64,000 nucleotides of DNA from Stieleria bergensis (GCA_007745635.1 CP036272.1:4435150-4499149), one strand, 5' to 3'. Shown: positions 1 to 9,800, counted from the first letter of the stretch. Numbers and translations: made by a program. Notes: a model not told the origin generated them from the letters alone.

Positions 1-484
1 GGACTCGATTGCCCGCGCTGCGGACTTCGAAAACAACGGCACGAACGCGTTCGCCGGCATGCAGGGTTTCACCTGGGATCTGCTCGCTGCGCGGCAGGAT
101 CGCTTCCACGTTTCCTAGATTGACCGTGGCCACTCCGCCTTCAACGCGGCCGATAATGCCTGCGACGGTATCACCGATTTGCTCGTGGTATTCGTTGATC
201 AGCGAGTCACGTTCCGCTTCACGCACCTTCTGAATGATGACTTGCTTGGCAGTCTGGGCGCCGATTCGACCGATCTGGTCGTCTCCCAATTCATCGCCAT
301 CCAAGATCGCTCCCACACGGCCATTGCTGCGATCCACCGAAACAGTGATGTCGGCCTCTTCGCCGTACTGTCGCCGTGCCGCAGTCTGCAGAGCCGCCTC
401 AATTGCAGCAAACACCAACTCTTTGTCGATGTTTTTTTCCATGTGCAAGGAGTCGACGTAGCGCAGGATGTCTTGTGGGTTCAT
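1..484 (-). CDS. nusA: Transcription termination/antitermination factor NusA, N-terminal part (cut by window edge)
   Basis: This is the first 161 codons of NusA, which binds RNA polymerase and modulates pausing, termination and antitermination. The translation begins MNPQDILRYVDSLHMEKNID and continues with the NusA N-terminal pattern (KELVFAAIEAALQTAARRQY). After it comes the start of an S1 RNA-binding domain (GDTVAGIIGRVEGG, then VEAILPRSEQIPGE). The rest of the protein, with the KH domains, lies beyond position 1. The ATG at 484 is the only start that keeps the conserved N-terminus. In many bacteria rimP precedes nusA, but no rimP-like gene is visible upstream here. A terminator-like hairpin lies about 100 bases upstream of the start. 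Confidence 0.93.
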   Translation of the reverse strand, partial: MNPQDILRYVDSLHMEKNIDKELVFAAIEAALQTAARRQYGEEADITVSVDRSNGRVGAILDGDELGDDQIGRIGAQTAKQVIIQKVREAERDSLINEYHEQIGDTVAGIIGRVEGGVATVNLGNVEAILPRSEQIPGETLHAGERVRAVVFEVRSAGNRV

Positions 485-1037
485 GGCAAACCAATCAGCA
501 AAGGAATAGTAAAAATCAACACCAGCACCGTGGCCGGACACCAGCAGAACCTTCGATTGACGGAAAATCGAGCCACCGACGGGGCAAAAAATATACCCGG
601 ACCCATCGCAGGACCGGGTAATCAAGCTTACCAGTGCTGTTGCGAGTAAAGGCTACCGACAAGCCGTCGGAGTGTCAACCAAGAGGCCCCCAGATCAGAC
701 TGATCTGACCCGGACTAGCAAAGCGGGCGAAGCAAGGCGATTTGCATAACCATTACGACCGGCCCTGGAAGGCGAAATCAAATGAACTTCCCCGCAATGC
801 CAGCCAACGAGGCCCAGATCCGCCAGCAAACTCATGCTCGCCAAACTCCGCTCACCCAACTCCACACCGAAAGCAGCCTCCACCATCTGACTGGCCACCA
901 TCAGGTGCTCTGCGGTGCTGCCGCTTGCCCTCGTTTGCAGCCCCCTTCGACACAGCCCAAACGCGAATCACTGAAATGGTCGGCCAAGCCTCGATTCCTG
1001 CGTTCTTGTCGCCACGGCAATCCGCTACAACTTGAGC
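485..1037. promoter_or_regulatory. Divergent intergenic region nusA / helicase
   Basis: This 550-base stretch separates the divergently read nusA and helicase genes and must hold both promoters, but I recognise no clear -35/-10 pair. Besides the terminator-like hairpin at 584-620 it contains a near-perfect inverted repeat at 691-707 (CAGATCA, 3-base spacer, TGATCTG) that could be a protein-binding site or a small hairpin. The short open frames in it have no recognisable domains and I do not consider them genes. Confidence 0.4.
584..620 (-). terminator. Terminator-like hairpin in the nusA leader
   Basis: On the minus strand a 7 bp stem (TACCCGG / CCGGGTA at 614-620 and 594-600, 13-base loop) is followed by TATTTTTT (586-593 read in reverse). 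That is the form of an intrinsic terminator. It sits about 100 bases before the nusA start codon, and no convincing minus-strand gene lies between it and the helicase gene. It could therefore be an attenuator in the nusA leader rather than the end of another gene. The role is inferred; the structure is seen directly. Confidence 0.55.
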
Positions 1038-3587
1038 ATGAATACAGACGAATCCTCACCAACCATCGCTGGCAAAGTTGCCCCCAACATCGATCGCGAC
1101 ACCTTAGCGGAAGAGTACTTTGGCTTGCTGCCCTATGCTCCATACCCGGTGCAAGAAGAGGCCATGCTGGCTTACTTCGCTGGGCAACCCGGCCTGGCAG
1201 ATCAAGGGGTCCTGATCTGTGCACCAACCGGCACCGGTAAAACCATGATCGCCGAGTCAGCGGTCTACGAAGCCCTGCGAACGGGCAAGCGGATGTACTA
1301 CACCACTCCGCTGATCGCATTGACGGACCAGAAACTGGACGAACTGCAACAGAGCGCGGTGCGCTGGGGATTCCCCGCCGAGAGCGTTGGCTTGGTGACT
1401 GGAAATCGGCGCGTCAATGGCGACGCACCTGTCTTGGTCGTCGTTGCAGAGATCCTGCTGAACCGTCTGCTGAACCCGGACAGCTTTCACTTTGATGATG
1501 TGACCAGCGTCGTGATGGATGAGTTTCACTCGTTCAATGACCCCGAACGCGGAGTCGTCTGGGAACTCACCCTGGCGATGCTTCCCAAACATGTTCGCAT
1601 GCTATTGCTAAGCGCCACGGTCGGCAATGCGGTGGAGTTCACCAGCTGGTTGTCTCGCGCACATGATCGCCGGGTGCAATTGGTCCGCGGCACAGAACGC
1701 AAGGTGCCCCTGCAGTACGAATGGGTCGACGATCAAGTCCTCAATGATTTCGCCGAATCCATCGCAGCGGGTGACGAAAACGTTCGCCGCACACCTTCGC
1801 TGGTGTTTTGCTTCAGCCGTTCACAATGCTGGACGGTCGCGGAAATGCTGAAAGGCAAAAAGCTAATCGACAAACAGCACCAACAAGAACTCGCGGCCTA
1901 CTTAGATCAAGTCGATCTGTCCGCAGGGGCAGGGCCAAAATTGAAACAGATTCTGATGCGTGGAGTCGGTGTTCACCACGCGGGAGTCATGCCGCGCTAC
2001 CGCCGCTTGGTCGAAGACCTGTTCCAACGAAAACTGCTGGCCATGTGCGTCTGCACCGAAACGTTAGCCGCCGGCATCAACTTACCCGCACGCAGCGTGG
2101 TCCTGCCCAACTTGATGAAAGGCCCTCGCGACAAGAAAAAATTGGTCGAGGTGGCTTCGGCTCAGCAGATCTTTGGACGCGCTGGTCGACCGCAATACGA
2201 TACCCAAGGATTTGTGTACGCACTGGCTCACGAAGACGACGTCAAACTGAATAAATGGCGCGAGAAATATGACTCCATCCCAGAGGACACCAAGGACCCT
2301 GGCCTGCTGAAAGCCAAAAAGCAACTCAAGAAGAAAATGCCCAAACGCCGCAGCGGTGAAACCTATTGGACCGAACAGCAGTTTGTTCAGCTTCAAGAAG
2401 CACCGGCGGCCAACCTCGCCAGCAAAGGAAACCTGCCGTGGCGATTGATGGCTTACATGTTGGAAAAATCCCCCCAAGTCCAACCACTGCGTGACTTGGT
2501 CGGCAAACGCCTGCTGACTCCCATCAAAATCGAACAGGCTCAGCGAGACCTCAACCGAATGCTGGTGACGCTGTGGCACGCGGATTACATTCGACTCGAT
2601 CCACCACCGACTCTCGCCAAAGCGGGCGCCGCACCACCAAGCAACAGCAACAAAAAAGGCGGCTCAGCACCGGCAAGCGAACCCGCTCCCGCCACCGGCG
2701 GCCTGTTTGGACACCTGCTCGATTCGATGCAAACCAACGAATCCGATCCGCCTGCCCCAAACGAGTCCGATGCCGAACCAGACGAAGCCCCAAGCGAGTC
2801 TGACAGCGAAACGCGACCAGCGGTCAAAGCCTATGAACTGGACAACTATCGGCCCGTCACCGCAACACCCACCGAACAACTCGATCGCTTGGTTTACCTC
2901 CGCAGCATTAATCCGCTCTACGGCGCCTTCATGGCTGACCAGCTCTCCAACGCCGATGACAACGAACGCATCGCGACGCTGGAATCTGTTCTTGAAGTCC
3001 CCGGCACTGTCGCTCGATTTGCCCGCGTCCCCAATTTAGAGATCATGCCGGCGGGCAAGTTGGCCACCGAGGAACTGGATCCCAAACTTTTGCAATGGGG
3101 CCTGGCCACCGCTGAAGAACTTGGCGCAAAATCGCAAGACGATGAGGACGACGTCCAAGACCGAGGCTTTGGACGAGTGATGTTCGACGAACCTCGCGTC
3201 TGGCCACTAACGATTGGAGAAAAAATTCATCGCCTGTTCCAATTCCATCACCCCTCGGTCGAAGGCGTCCGCATTCGACCCGTCTGGATCGTCGGTGAAT
3301 TGCTACAGTACGACGGCGACTTCAATCGCTATGTGACAACCAAGAAACTGCAAAAGGATGAAGGCATCCTTTTGCGACACTGTTTACGAATGATCTTGTT
3401 CCTGGATGAAATGGCCAACGTACCACCGGCAAACACCACGGTCGAAACCTGGGAAAACTGGTTGGATGACCTAGCCGAAGTGCTGACCAAATCCTGCGAA
3501 CAAGCGGACCCAGAAACCACCGAAGAAATCCTCGCTGGCAACCAACATCTGGAAGATGATCTGACCAAACCCGGACGACGCAACTAA
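1038..3587 (+). CDS. Ski2-like superfamily 2 DEAD/DEAH-box helicase
   Basis: This 849-residue ATP-dependent nucleic-acid helicase has the Ski2/Mtr4-type layout. Visible motifs in order are Walker A (APTGTGKT, about residue 65), a DEFH Walker B box (VVMDEFHSF), motif III (LLSATVGN), the family's GVGVHHAGVMPRYR segment and motif VI (QIFGRAGRPQYD). The C-terminal half carries a low-complexity Ser/Pro/Asp/Glu segment (about residues 525-600) between the helicase core and a further folded region. The ATG at 1038 is preferred; a TTG two codons upstream (1032) is possible. No partner gene suggests a pathway. Ski2-type enzymes usually unwind RNA for decay, but the substrate here is unknown. Confidence 0.85.
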   Translation: MNTDESSPTIAGKVAPNIDRDTLAEEYFGLLPYAPYPVQEEAMLAYFAGQPGLADQGVLICAPTGTGKTMIAESAVYEALRTGKRMYYTTPLIALTDQKLDELQQSAVRWGFPAESVGLVTGNRRVNGDAPVLVVVAEILLNRLLNPDSFHFDDVTSVVMDEFHSFNDPERGVVWELTLAMLPKHVRMLLLSATVGNAVEFTSWLSRAHDRRVQLVRGTERKVPLQYEWVDDQVLNDFAESIAAGDENVRRTPSLVFCFSRSQCWTVAEMLKGKKLIDKQHQQELAAYLDQVDLSAGAGPKLKQILMRGVGVHHAGVMPRYRRLVEDLFQRKLLAMCVCTETLAAGINLPARSVVLPNLMKGPRDKKKLVEVASAQQIFGRAGRPQYDTQGFVYALAHEDDVKLNKWREKYDSIPEDTKDPGLLKAKKQLKKKMPKRRSGETYWTEQQFVQLQEAPAANLASKGNLPWRLMAYMLEKSPQVQPLRDLVGKRLLTPIKIEQAQRDLNRMLVTLWHADYIRLDPPPTLAKAGAAPPSNSNKKGGSAPASEPAPATGGLFGHLLDSMQTNESDPPAPNESDAEPDEAPSESDSETRPAVKAYELDNYRPVTATPTEQLDRLVYLRSINPLYGAFMADQLSNADDNERIATLESVLEVPGTVARFARVPNLEIMPAGKLATEELDPKLLQWGLATAEELGAKSQDDEDDVQDRGFGRVMFDEPRVWPLTIGEKIHRLFQFHHPSVEGVRIRPVWIVGELLQYDGDFNRYVTTKKLQKDEGILLRHCLRMILFLDEMANVPPANTTVETWENWLDDLAEVLTKSCEQADPETTEEILAGNQHLEDDLTKPGRRN

Positions 3588-3630
3588 GCGGTAAAGGGAA
3601 TCGCAGCCCCAGCACCGTTGCAAAAACTCG

Positions 3631-3652
3631 ACTCTCCCGCAAGCGGGAGAGT
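3631..3652. repeat. CTCCCGC-type hairpin repeat between helicase and copper ATPase
   Basis: A 10 bp inverted repeat (ACTCTCCCGC, AA, GCGGGAGAGT) lies between the convergent ends of the helicase gene and the copA-like gene. On the minus strand it is followed after four bases by TTTTT, so it may end transcription of the copper/cbb3 operon. The same palindrome recurs at 37583-37600 and, in two variants, at 62512-62573, which marks it as an interspersed repeat rather than only a local terminator. Confidence 0.7.
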
Positions 3653-3686
3653 GCAGTCAACGAATGGTCGGCCGGTTTGCGTGGAC

Positions 3687-5987
3687 TCACCGCAACACGC
3701 GGCGCAAACGCATCGCGTTGGCAACGATCACCAAATCCGATGCGACCATCGCAAACGCCGCCGAGATCGGGTGCAACTCTCTTAACCAGATCGGCGCCTG
3801 CGACACTCCCGCCAGCACGCCTGCCGCGATCGGGATCAGCAGCAAGTTATACGCGAAGGCCCAAAAGAGATTCTGCTTGATATTTCGAATCGTCGCCTTC
3901 GATAACTCAATCGCTCGCTGCACCCCAGTTAAGTCCCCAGCCAATAGCGTGACCTCCGCCGCATCGACCGCAACATCTGTCCCCGTTCCAATGGCGATCC
4001 CCACGTCGGCGACCGCCAAGGCAGGCGCATCGTTAACGCCATCTCCGACAAAGGCCACCGAACCGAAACGCTGTGATAACTCCTGAACGATGCGGGTCTT
4101 GTCCTCTGGCAACAGACTCGCATGGCAGGTCGCAATTCCAACTTGATCACCCACGCTGCGGGCAGTGATGGGTTGGTCTCCGGTCAGCATCTGCACTTCC
4201 ATGCCAGCTTGTTTGAGTGCAGCAATCGCCTCGGCCGCATTTGACTTGACGCGATCACTGACGGCAATCAGCCCCTGCAACTCACCTGCGACGGAAATCC
4301 AGACAACGGTCTTCGCCTCGGACTCCAGACGCTCGGCCGACTGATCCAATGCCCTGGCCACCTCGTCCGCCTGGCAAACAAAGGCTTTTCGTCCCAAGCG
4401 GACCTGGACTCCATCGACTAGCCCTGCCACACCGAGTCCTGGCGAGTTAACAAACTGCTCGGGCGCTGGACCGATGGTTAGCGCATGGTTCTCGGTGGCA
4501 TCCCTGCAGATCGCCTGGGCAATCGGATGCGTGCTGGCCTGTTGTAAGGTTGCCGCCAACCTCAAGAGACTTTGCTGGTCTGCCTGCGACACCGCAACAA
4601 CGTCCGTCACGCTGGGATTGCCCTCGGTGATTGTGCCTGTTTTGTCAAACACCACGCAACCGACCTTGCCCGCTTGCTCGATTGCACGACTACTGCGAAA
4701 CAAAATCCCCAGTTGTGCGCCACGTCCCATCGCCACGGTCACAGCCAACGGAGTCGCCAGCCCCATGGCGCATGGACAGGCAATGATCAACACCGCCACC
4801 AGTCGTAGCATGCCTTGAACCGGGTCACCGACAAAGATCGTCCAGCAGGCAAACGCCAGCAAAGCAACCGTAGCGACGACGGGAACGAACACACCGGAGA
4901 TCTGATCGGCAAGTCGCTGAATCGGTGCCTTGGTCGCTTGGGCCTCGGTGACTTGTCGAATCACTTGCGCCAAGACAGCGTCTTTCCCGACGCCCGTGGT
5001 GCGCACGGTCAGCATGCCATCATGATTGATGGTCCCGCCAACGACTCGATCTCGCTCCTGTTTGAACACCGGCATGCTCTCGCCGGTCAGCATGCTTTCA
5101 TCGACCGATGATTGCCCACTGAACACCACCCCATCAACGGGGACCTGTTCGCCCGGTCGAACCACCACAAGATCATTGACCGCTACCTCGCTGATCGGTA
5201 CATCAGCGGTTTCCAATCCTTTGATCAGGCGTGCCGTTTTGGGCTGCATCCTCATCAAGGCTTTCATTGCGCCTTGGGTCCGTTCGGTGGCCAGACTCTC
5301 AATCCAGTGCCCGACTTGCACCAACGTGATGATTGTCGCCGAGGTCTCGAAATAGACGTGATGGCCCAGCGCTGTCGAACCGCGCAACAGCGCAATCAGC
5401 ACCACGACGCTATATCCAAACGCGACGCTGGTGCTCATCGCGACCAGCACGTCCATGTTGGCCAGGCGATTGACCAGGGCACGGTAGGCACCTCGATAAA
5501 ACGCTTGGCCAACATAAAACTGAACGGGAGCAGCCAGGGCCAACATCAAAACGTTGACCCAATTGGCGTTTGCCCACGGGCCCCAGAGTCCAAAATCACG
5601 CCCCATGCTTAATACAAACAGCGGCACTGTCAGGGCGACACCAAGCATCATGATGCGAAACTCTTTGGCAGCCTGCGGCGAAACTGACGTCGCACTGCCA
5701 GCGTCTTGATCATCGTCGGCGGTAGGATCGCGAATCTCGAATCCCAGCCCCGTGATCAGCTGGGAAACCGTGTCTACACTGGTCTTGTCGGCATCGTATT
5801 GAACCGTGACCGACTTGCCGGCCAAGTTGACGACGGGATCGCAAACACCATCGACGCGTTGCAGTTTTTGCTCGATCGATCGTGCGCAACCGGCACAGGT
5901 CATCCCATCGACGGGTAACGTGACTTTAGATAAATCAGCCGTGGTGTTTTCAGAACTGGCTACCACTTGATCGCCCACTTGAGTCAT
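3687..5987 (-). CDS. copA: Copper-translocating P1B-type ATPase (CopA-like)
   Basis: This 766-residue membrane ATPase is predicted to move Cu(I) across the cytoplasmic membrane. It has one N-terminal heavy-metal-associated domain (GMTCAGC at about residues 28-34), a set of transmembrane helices, the TGES actuator loop, the intramembrane CPC motif ([13 protein letters not shown], near residue 404), the phosphorylation motif DKTGT (near 447) and the hinge [10 protein letters not shown]. The CPC motif and single HMA domain indicate copper rather than zinc or cadmium. It follows ccoS by 11 bases as the last gene of the cbb3 operon, so it may serve copper homeostasis or delivery for the oxidases. 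It is separate from the longer CcoI-type ATPase two genes upstream. Whether it exports copper (CopA1) or loads oxidases (CopA2/FixI-like) cannot be settled from sequence alone. Confidence 0.92.
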   Translation of the reverse strand: MTQVGDQVVASSENTTADLSKVTLPVDGMTCAGCARSIEQKLQRVDGVCDPVVNLAGKSVTVQYDADKTSVDTVSQLITGLGFEIRDPTADDDQDAGSATSVSPQAAKEFRIMMLGVALTVPLFVLSMGRDFGLWGPWANANWVNVLMLALAAPVQFYVGQAFYRGAYRALVNRLANMDVLVAMSTSVAFGYSVVVLIALLRGSTALGHHVYFETSATIITLVQVGHWIESLATERTQGAMKALMRMQPKTARLIKGLETADVPISEVAVNDLVVVRPGEQVPVDGVVFSGQSSVDESMLTGESMPVFKQERDRVVGGTINHDGMLTVRTTGVGKDAVLAQVIRQVTEAQATKAPIQRLADQISGVFVPVVATVALLAFACWTIFVGDPVQGMLRLVAVLIIACPCAMGLATPLAVTVAMGRGAQLGILFRSSRAIEQAGKVGCVVFDKTGTITEGNPSVTDVVAVSQADQQSLLRLAATLQQASTHPIAQAICRDATENHALTIGPAPEQFVNSPGLGVAGLVDGVQVRLGRKAFVCQADEVARALDQSAERLESEAKTVVWISVAGELQGLIAVSDRVKSNAAEAIAALKQAGMEVQMLTGDQPITARSVGDQVGIATCHASLLPEDKTRIVQELSQRFGSVAFVGDGVNDAPALAVADVGIAIGTGTDVAVDAAEVTLLAGDLTGVQRAIELSKATIRNIKQNLFWAFAYNLLLIPIAAGVLAGVSQAPIWLRELHPISAAFAMVASDLVIVANAMRLRRVLR

Positions 5988-5998
5988 GAACTTGATTC

Positions 5999-6190
5999 CT
6001 ACAACTTCGCTTCGTGCGCGTCTGCATCGCTCTCGGCGGCCTGCTGAACGGGCTCATCATCGATCAACATCCGCACACTGGGCGAATCCAGATCGTCGTA
6101 CTGGCCATCTTTGATACAGTACAAACAAGCAATCAAACCACCAGCGCCCAGCAGGATCGCGATGGGCAACGCAATGTACAGCACGCTCAT
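5999..6190 (-). CDS. ccoS: cbb3 oxidase maturation protein CcoS
   Basis: CcoS is a small (63 aa) inner-membrane protein needed to mature cbb3 oxidase, probably for cofactor insertion. The sequence [20 protein letters not shown] is the family's single N-terminal helix. It is followed by [19 protein letters not shown], the typical acidic FDDLDSPxxRIL-like cytosolic stretch. The ATG at 6190 overlaps the ccoI stop codon by three bases (ATGA), so I use it instead of a longer upstream frame that would run into ccoI. The gene keeps the common ccoI-ccoS order. Confidence 0.93.
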   Translation of the reverse strand: MSVLYIALPIAILLGAGGLIACLYCIKDGQYDDLDSPSVRMLIDDEPVQQAAESDADAHEAKL

Positions 6191-8886
6191 CTGGTTTCCT
6201 TCCCAAACGTAGGCCAAATCAACGACAACGATAAGACCGACACCGAACTGATCGGCATCAGGACAGCAGCCACAAGCGGCGTGATCATTCCCGACATCGC
6301 CAAGCCTGCAGCGATCATGTTATAGCTCAAGGAAACCGCAAACGTTGTCGCAATCAACCGGTTTGCCGACTTGGAAGCCTGAATCAGCTCAGGCACACAG
6401 TGAAGTCGCGAGGAGGCAACAAACACCGGCGCTGACTGCAAACTCACTTCGGCGCCACCACGCACGGCAATGCCAACATCTGCCGCCGCCAGCGCTGCTG
6501 CGTCGTTCGCTCCGTCACCAATCATGACCGTTGTCCCACGCACGATCGCGGGATCCAAGTCCGCGGGGTTCAACCGGCTGTCTGAATCATCGCGCGACTC
6601 ATCGGATGGGGAAGACGCCGAGGTCACCACGGCCAATTTTTCTTCTGGAGTCATCGCACCGAATGCCATACTCTTCGGCACACCGGCTTGATTTGCAATC
6701 AGCTGAACAGTGGACGGATGATCCCCGGACAGAATCCCAACCTGCCACCCCAATGCTCGCAACGATTCAACGGTCTGTGAGGCGTCACGTTTCAATCGGT
6801 CCGCAACACCAAAGACCGCCACGATCTGACCGTCGACGGCCAACAAGATCGGAGTCGCCCCATCGTCAACGCAACGTTCAACGGCACGCTGCATCGAAAC
6901 ATCAATGGGATGGGCATGAGCCGAGACAAACGGCTGGTTACCGATCTTGGCATCCCAACAACGAATGGAGTCGCCCGCTTCGTCGATTTGCTGCACTTCG
7001 CCGGACACACCGCCCACGGCCAGCGCAACATTCTGGCAAACGTAGGAATCGACCGCTTGCGACTCCGACCGCGTCGCCGCCGCCTGTTGCGCGGCCTGAA
7101 TGATCGCATCGGCAATCGGGTGACAGCAAGACCGCTCCAGTGCTGTGGCGATGAACAATGCTTCCTCAGGGCCGGCGATCTGTTTGGCTTTTGGGCGCCC
7201 TTCGGTGAGTGTCCCCGTTTTGTCAAACCACACCACGCCAGGTCGCGACAATTGCTGCAACACGCCGCCGTCACGAATTAGCACTTTGCGTTTCGCTGCT
7301 CGCCCCAAGGTAATCGCGATCGCCAACGGGGTCGCCAACGCAAGCGCACAGGGACAAGCAACGATCAACAAACTGGTCGCATTGGCGGTGGCTTGATCTA
7401 GCCCCGATCGCAACCAATACGCAAACGTCACGACGGCCAATGAGGTGACAGCGACAACGAAGACTCCGCCAATCCGATCGGCAAGCTGAACAATCGGCGT
7501 CCGCTTGCCGAGCGCCCGTTCAACGGTTTGCATCACTTGCCCGATCCGGCTTTCCATGCCAACGGCGGACACTTGCACGTCGATGGGGCTGGTCAAATTC
7601 ACTGTCCCCGCAGTGACTTCATCACCGGCGCCAACAGCGACGGGAACGCTTTCCCCGGTCAGCAAAGAACGATCCACCATGGACTGGCCGGCCAGGACAC
7701 TGCCGTCAACAGGAATGCTTTCCCCAACCAAGACGCGGACGGCTTGACCTGTTTGCAACGAATCGACGGTCACCATTCGCCCATCGCCGGAGGCTTGCGC
7801 TGGATCACTGGGCTCGCTGGCGGCGTTGAAGTCACCGGGCTGCTGCGATTCAATGCGTCGAGCATGCTGGGGCGTGATGCGCAACAAGAGTTCGATCGCA
7901 TTGGCAGCCCGATGCTGCTGGCGGAACTGGACCCAACGACCAATCAGCAACAAAAACACCAGCATGGAAAGTGAATCGAAATAGACTTCGCCCACACCAA
8001 CAAAGGCGTTGTAACCACCCACGACGCTGCCGACCAGCAACCCCAGTGCGACGGGCAAATCCATATGTGGCGTTCGCGTTCGCAGCGAAGCCAGGGCGCC
8101 AACGAAAAAGACGCGGCCCGGTCCCAGCACAGACGCCAATCCTAAACCCGTCCCAAACAGACGCAGCAGGCTGCGATGATCCGCTGCCACCCACGAGGCA
8201 TCGCCCGCGTACAAGGCAATCGCAATCCACATTGCGTTGGCGGCAAGAAACCCTGCGACTGCGATCCGCATCAACAGCCGACGATTCTCGGCGGCAAAGG
8301 CGTCAACGGGTTGATCCGTCAACGGAAACGCCGTGTAACCAAGTTGCCCAATCAAGTCGGCAATCTGGCTTAGCTTGATCTGCTGGGGCGCAAAAATTAT
8401 CTCAATGGTATGACGGCTCATGTTGACGCGAGCACTGGTCCAGCCAGCGGTTCGCTTGGCAATGTTCTCGATCAACCAAACGCAGGCCGCACAATGTAAT
8501 CCAGAGAGCGACAATGAAGTCTTCAATTGTCCCTGGCCGAATTCCACTGGCTTGGATCGCCCCAGGAACAAATCGTCATCGAACACCTCATATCGATTGC
8601 GAGACGACAGTGATGCGAGCGACAGATTCTCGGATGAACCACTGGCTTGATCTCGCAACGAATAAAACTGATCCAATCCCCAGCCGTGAATCAATTGATA
8701 CGCTTGCCTGCATCCGCCACAACAAAACACTTGCTTCGGATTGCAGCCCCCATCACAAGGCGTTGGCAAACCGCAATGCACACAGGGCAACTCACGCGCA
8801 GTGGATCGCTCCTTCCCGCTGGAGGGGTCCAATTCCGCCTGGTCGGCAGTCGAGGCCAGATCAGGCCTAGAAGCAGGAGCGTTCAT
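6187..8886 (-). CDS. ccoI: cbb3 oxidase copper ATPase CcoI/FixI
   Basis: This P1B-type ATPase (899 aa) is predicted to deliver copper for the CuB centre of cbb3 oxidase. An N-terminal Cys-rich metal-binding region (CVHCG, then CCGGC) precedes an HMA domain (GLHCAACVW, about residue 132). Later come the CPC motif (IVACPCALALATP, near 511), DKTGT (near 555) and GDGANDAAAL. These features and the position between ccoH and ccoS distinguish it from the CopA-like ATPase downstream. The open frame extends upstream to 9114, but the ATG at 8886 (MNAPASRPDL) fits the family, whereas the longer frame would overlap the preceding gene. Ala/Ser-rich linkers make it longer than typical FixI (about 730-820 aa). 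Confidence 0.93.
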   Translation of the reverse strand: MNAPASRPDLASTADQAELDPSSGKERSTARELPCVHCGLPTPCDGGCNPKQVFCCGGCRQAYQLIHGWGLDQFYSLRDQASGSSENLSLASLSSRNRYEVFDDDLFLGRSKPVEFGQGQLKTSLSLSGLHCAACVWLIENIAKRTAGWTSARVNMSRHTIEIIFAPQQIKLSQIADLIGQLGYTAFPLTDQPVDAFAAENRRLLMRIAVAGFLAANAMWIAIALYAGDASWVAADHRSLLRLFGTGLGLASVLGPGRVFFVGALASLRTRTPHMDLPVALGLLVGSVVGGYNAFVGVGEVYFDSLSMLVFLLLIGRWVQFRQQHRAANAIELLLRITPQHARRIESQQPGDFNAASEPSDPAQASGDGRMVTVDSLQTGQAVRVLVGESIPVDGSVLAGQSMVDRSLLTGESVPVAVGAGDEVTAGTVNLTSPIDVQVSAVGMESRIGQVMQTVERALGKRTPIVQLADRIGGVFVVAVTSLAVVTFAYWLRSGLDQATANATSLLIVACPCALALATPLAIAITLGRAAKRKVLIRDGGVLQQLSRPGVVWFDKTGTLTEGRPKAKQIAGPEEALFIATALERSCCHPIADAIIQAAQQAAATRSESQAVDSYVCQNVALAVGGVSGEVQQIDEAGDSIRCWDAKIGNQPFVSAHAHPIDVSMQRAVERCVDDGATPILLAVDGQIVAVFGVADRLKRDASQTVESLRALGWQVGILSGDHPSTVQLIANQAGVPKSMAFGAMTPEEKLAVVTSASSPSDESRDDSDSRLNPADLDPAIVRGTTVMIGDGANDAAALAAADVGIAVRGGAEVSLQSAPVFVASSRLHCVPELIQASKSANRLIATTFAVSLSYNMIAAGLAMSGMITPLVAAVLMPISSVSVLSLSLIWPTFGKETR

Positions 8887-8974
8887 CGAACGGGAAGACC
8901 ACCGGCGGGATGACGAACAACGGATGACGAACAAGGGATGACGCGAACGAGTTCCGCAATCAAGACGAGAAACG

Positions 8975-9787
8975 TTAGGTGTCGACTTCACAACAAGGCA
9001 GTTTTTGATCGCCCACTTGATTGAGCTGCTGGAACACGTCACCGTTGCCCCGAAGCGTCTCAAACTGATCGAATCCCGCGAATCCACGCCCACTTGCCGT
9101 AAAGCAACCGGCAAGGATCAGCAACAGTGACGCGACCACCGGCGTGGCGGTCTTGAACTTTCTGGCCATCACACCTGCTCCGGCAACCAGCGAGACCAAT
9201 GCCGGGACACTGCCCAGCCAAAACGCTGACATCACCACCGCGCCAAGCACCGGCTGAGCGGTTCCAGCGGCGATCAAAGCAAACGCGTACAACCAGCCGC
9301 ACGGCAGCAAGGTCGTCAACAAACCGACCACGGTCGCCCGCACGGGAATCGGTAACCGAAACACAAACGGACGAATCCGCAGCAATTGCCGAGTCATCCA
9401 CGATGGCTGGGGCGCCTCATCGAATGACGCCTCGGGTTGCTTGTTGGCTGACTGCCAGCGTTGATTGACCAGCGAGCCCAGCTTGACGCAACCAATCAAG
9501 ATCATCATGCCACCAACGATCCGCGCGGCGGCTAGCTGAATGCCCAAGGTGTCGCCGCCAAAGTCAATCGCCTGGCCCACCCAGCCCGCGGCAAGTCCCG
9601 CCATGGCGTACGTGGTCAACCGGCCCAAATGGTACAAGTTGGTTGAAAAGAGCAGCGTCGAACGGCTGGTGTTCTCACCGGCACCGGCAGCCCACAGCGC
9701 CAGCGGACCACACATTCCCACACAGTGCATGCTGCCAATCAGACTGGCAGTGAAGACGGCGGTGGCCAAAACGGCAATCGTTTCCAT
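8975..9787 (-). CDS. TauE/SafE-DsbD2-like membrane protein of the cbb3 locus
   Basis: This polytopic membrane protein (270 aa) belongs to the sulfite-exporter TauE/SafE or DsbD_2-like group often found in cbb3 maturation loci. The first helix carries GSMHCVGMCGPLALW, a pair of cysteines three residues apart in a Gly-rich helix, as in DsbD/CcdA-like and copper-handling relatives. Six or seven hydrophobic segments follow, with a hydrophilic loop near residue 115. The ATG at 9787 has a GAGGGG ribosome-binding site eight bases upstream, which decides it over the frame's earlier start. It lies between ccoH and ccoI. A role in copper or thiol supply to the oxidase is likely but unproven. Confidence 0.78.
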   Translation of the reverse strand: METIAVLATAVFTASLIGSMHCVGMCGPLALWAAGAGENTSRSTLLFSTNLYHLGRLTTYAMAGLAAGWVGQAIDFGGDTLGIQLAAARIVGGMMILIGCVKLGSLVNQRWQSANKQPEASFDEAPQPSWMTRQLLRIRPFVFRLPIPVRATVVGLLTTLLPCGWLYAFALIAAGTAQPVLGAVVMSAFWLGSVPALVSLVAGAGVMARKFKTATPVVASLLLILAGCFTASGRGFAGFDQFETLRGNGDVFQQLNQVGDQKLPCCEVDT

Positions 9788-9800
9788 GTCCGTCCCCTCA

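Noticed and set aside
179..649. Plus-strand frame over nusA
   Set aside because: The minus strand encodes an unmistakable NusA N-terminus; the plus frame has no domain.
695..901. 68-codon minus-strand frame upstream of nusA, as a possible rimP remnant
   Set aside because: No RimP-like pattern is present and there is no sign of coding conservation.
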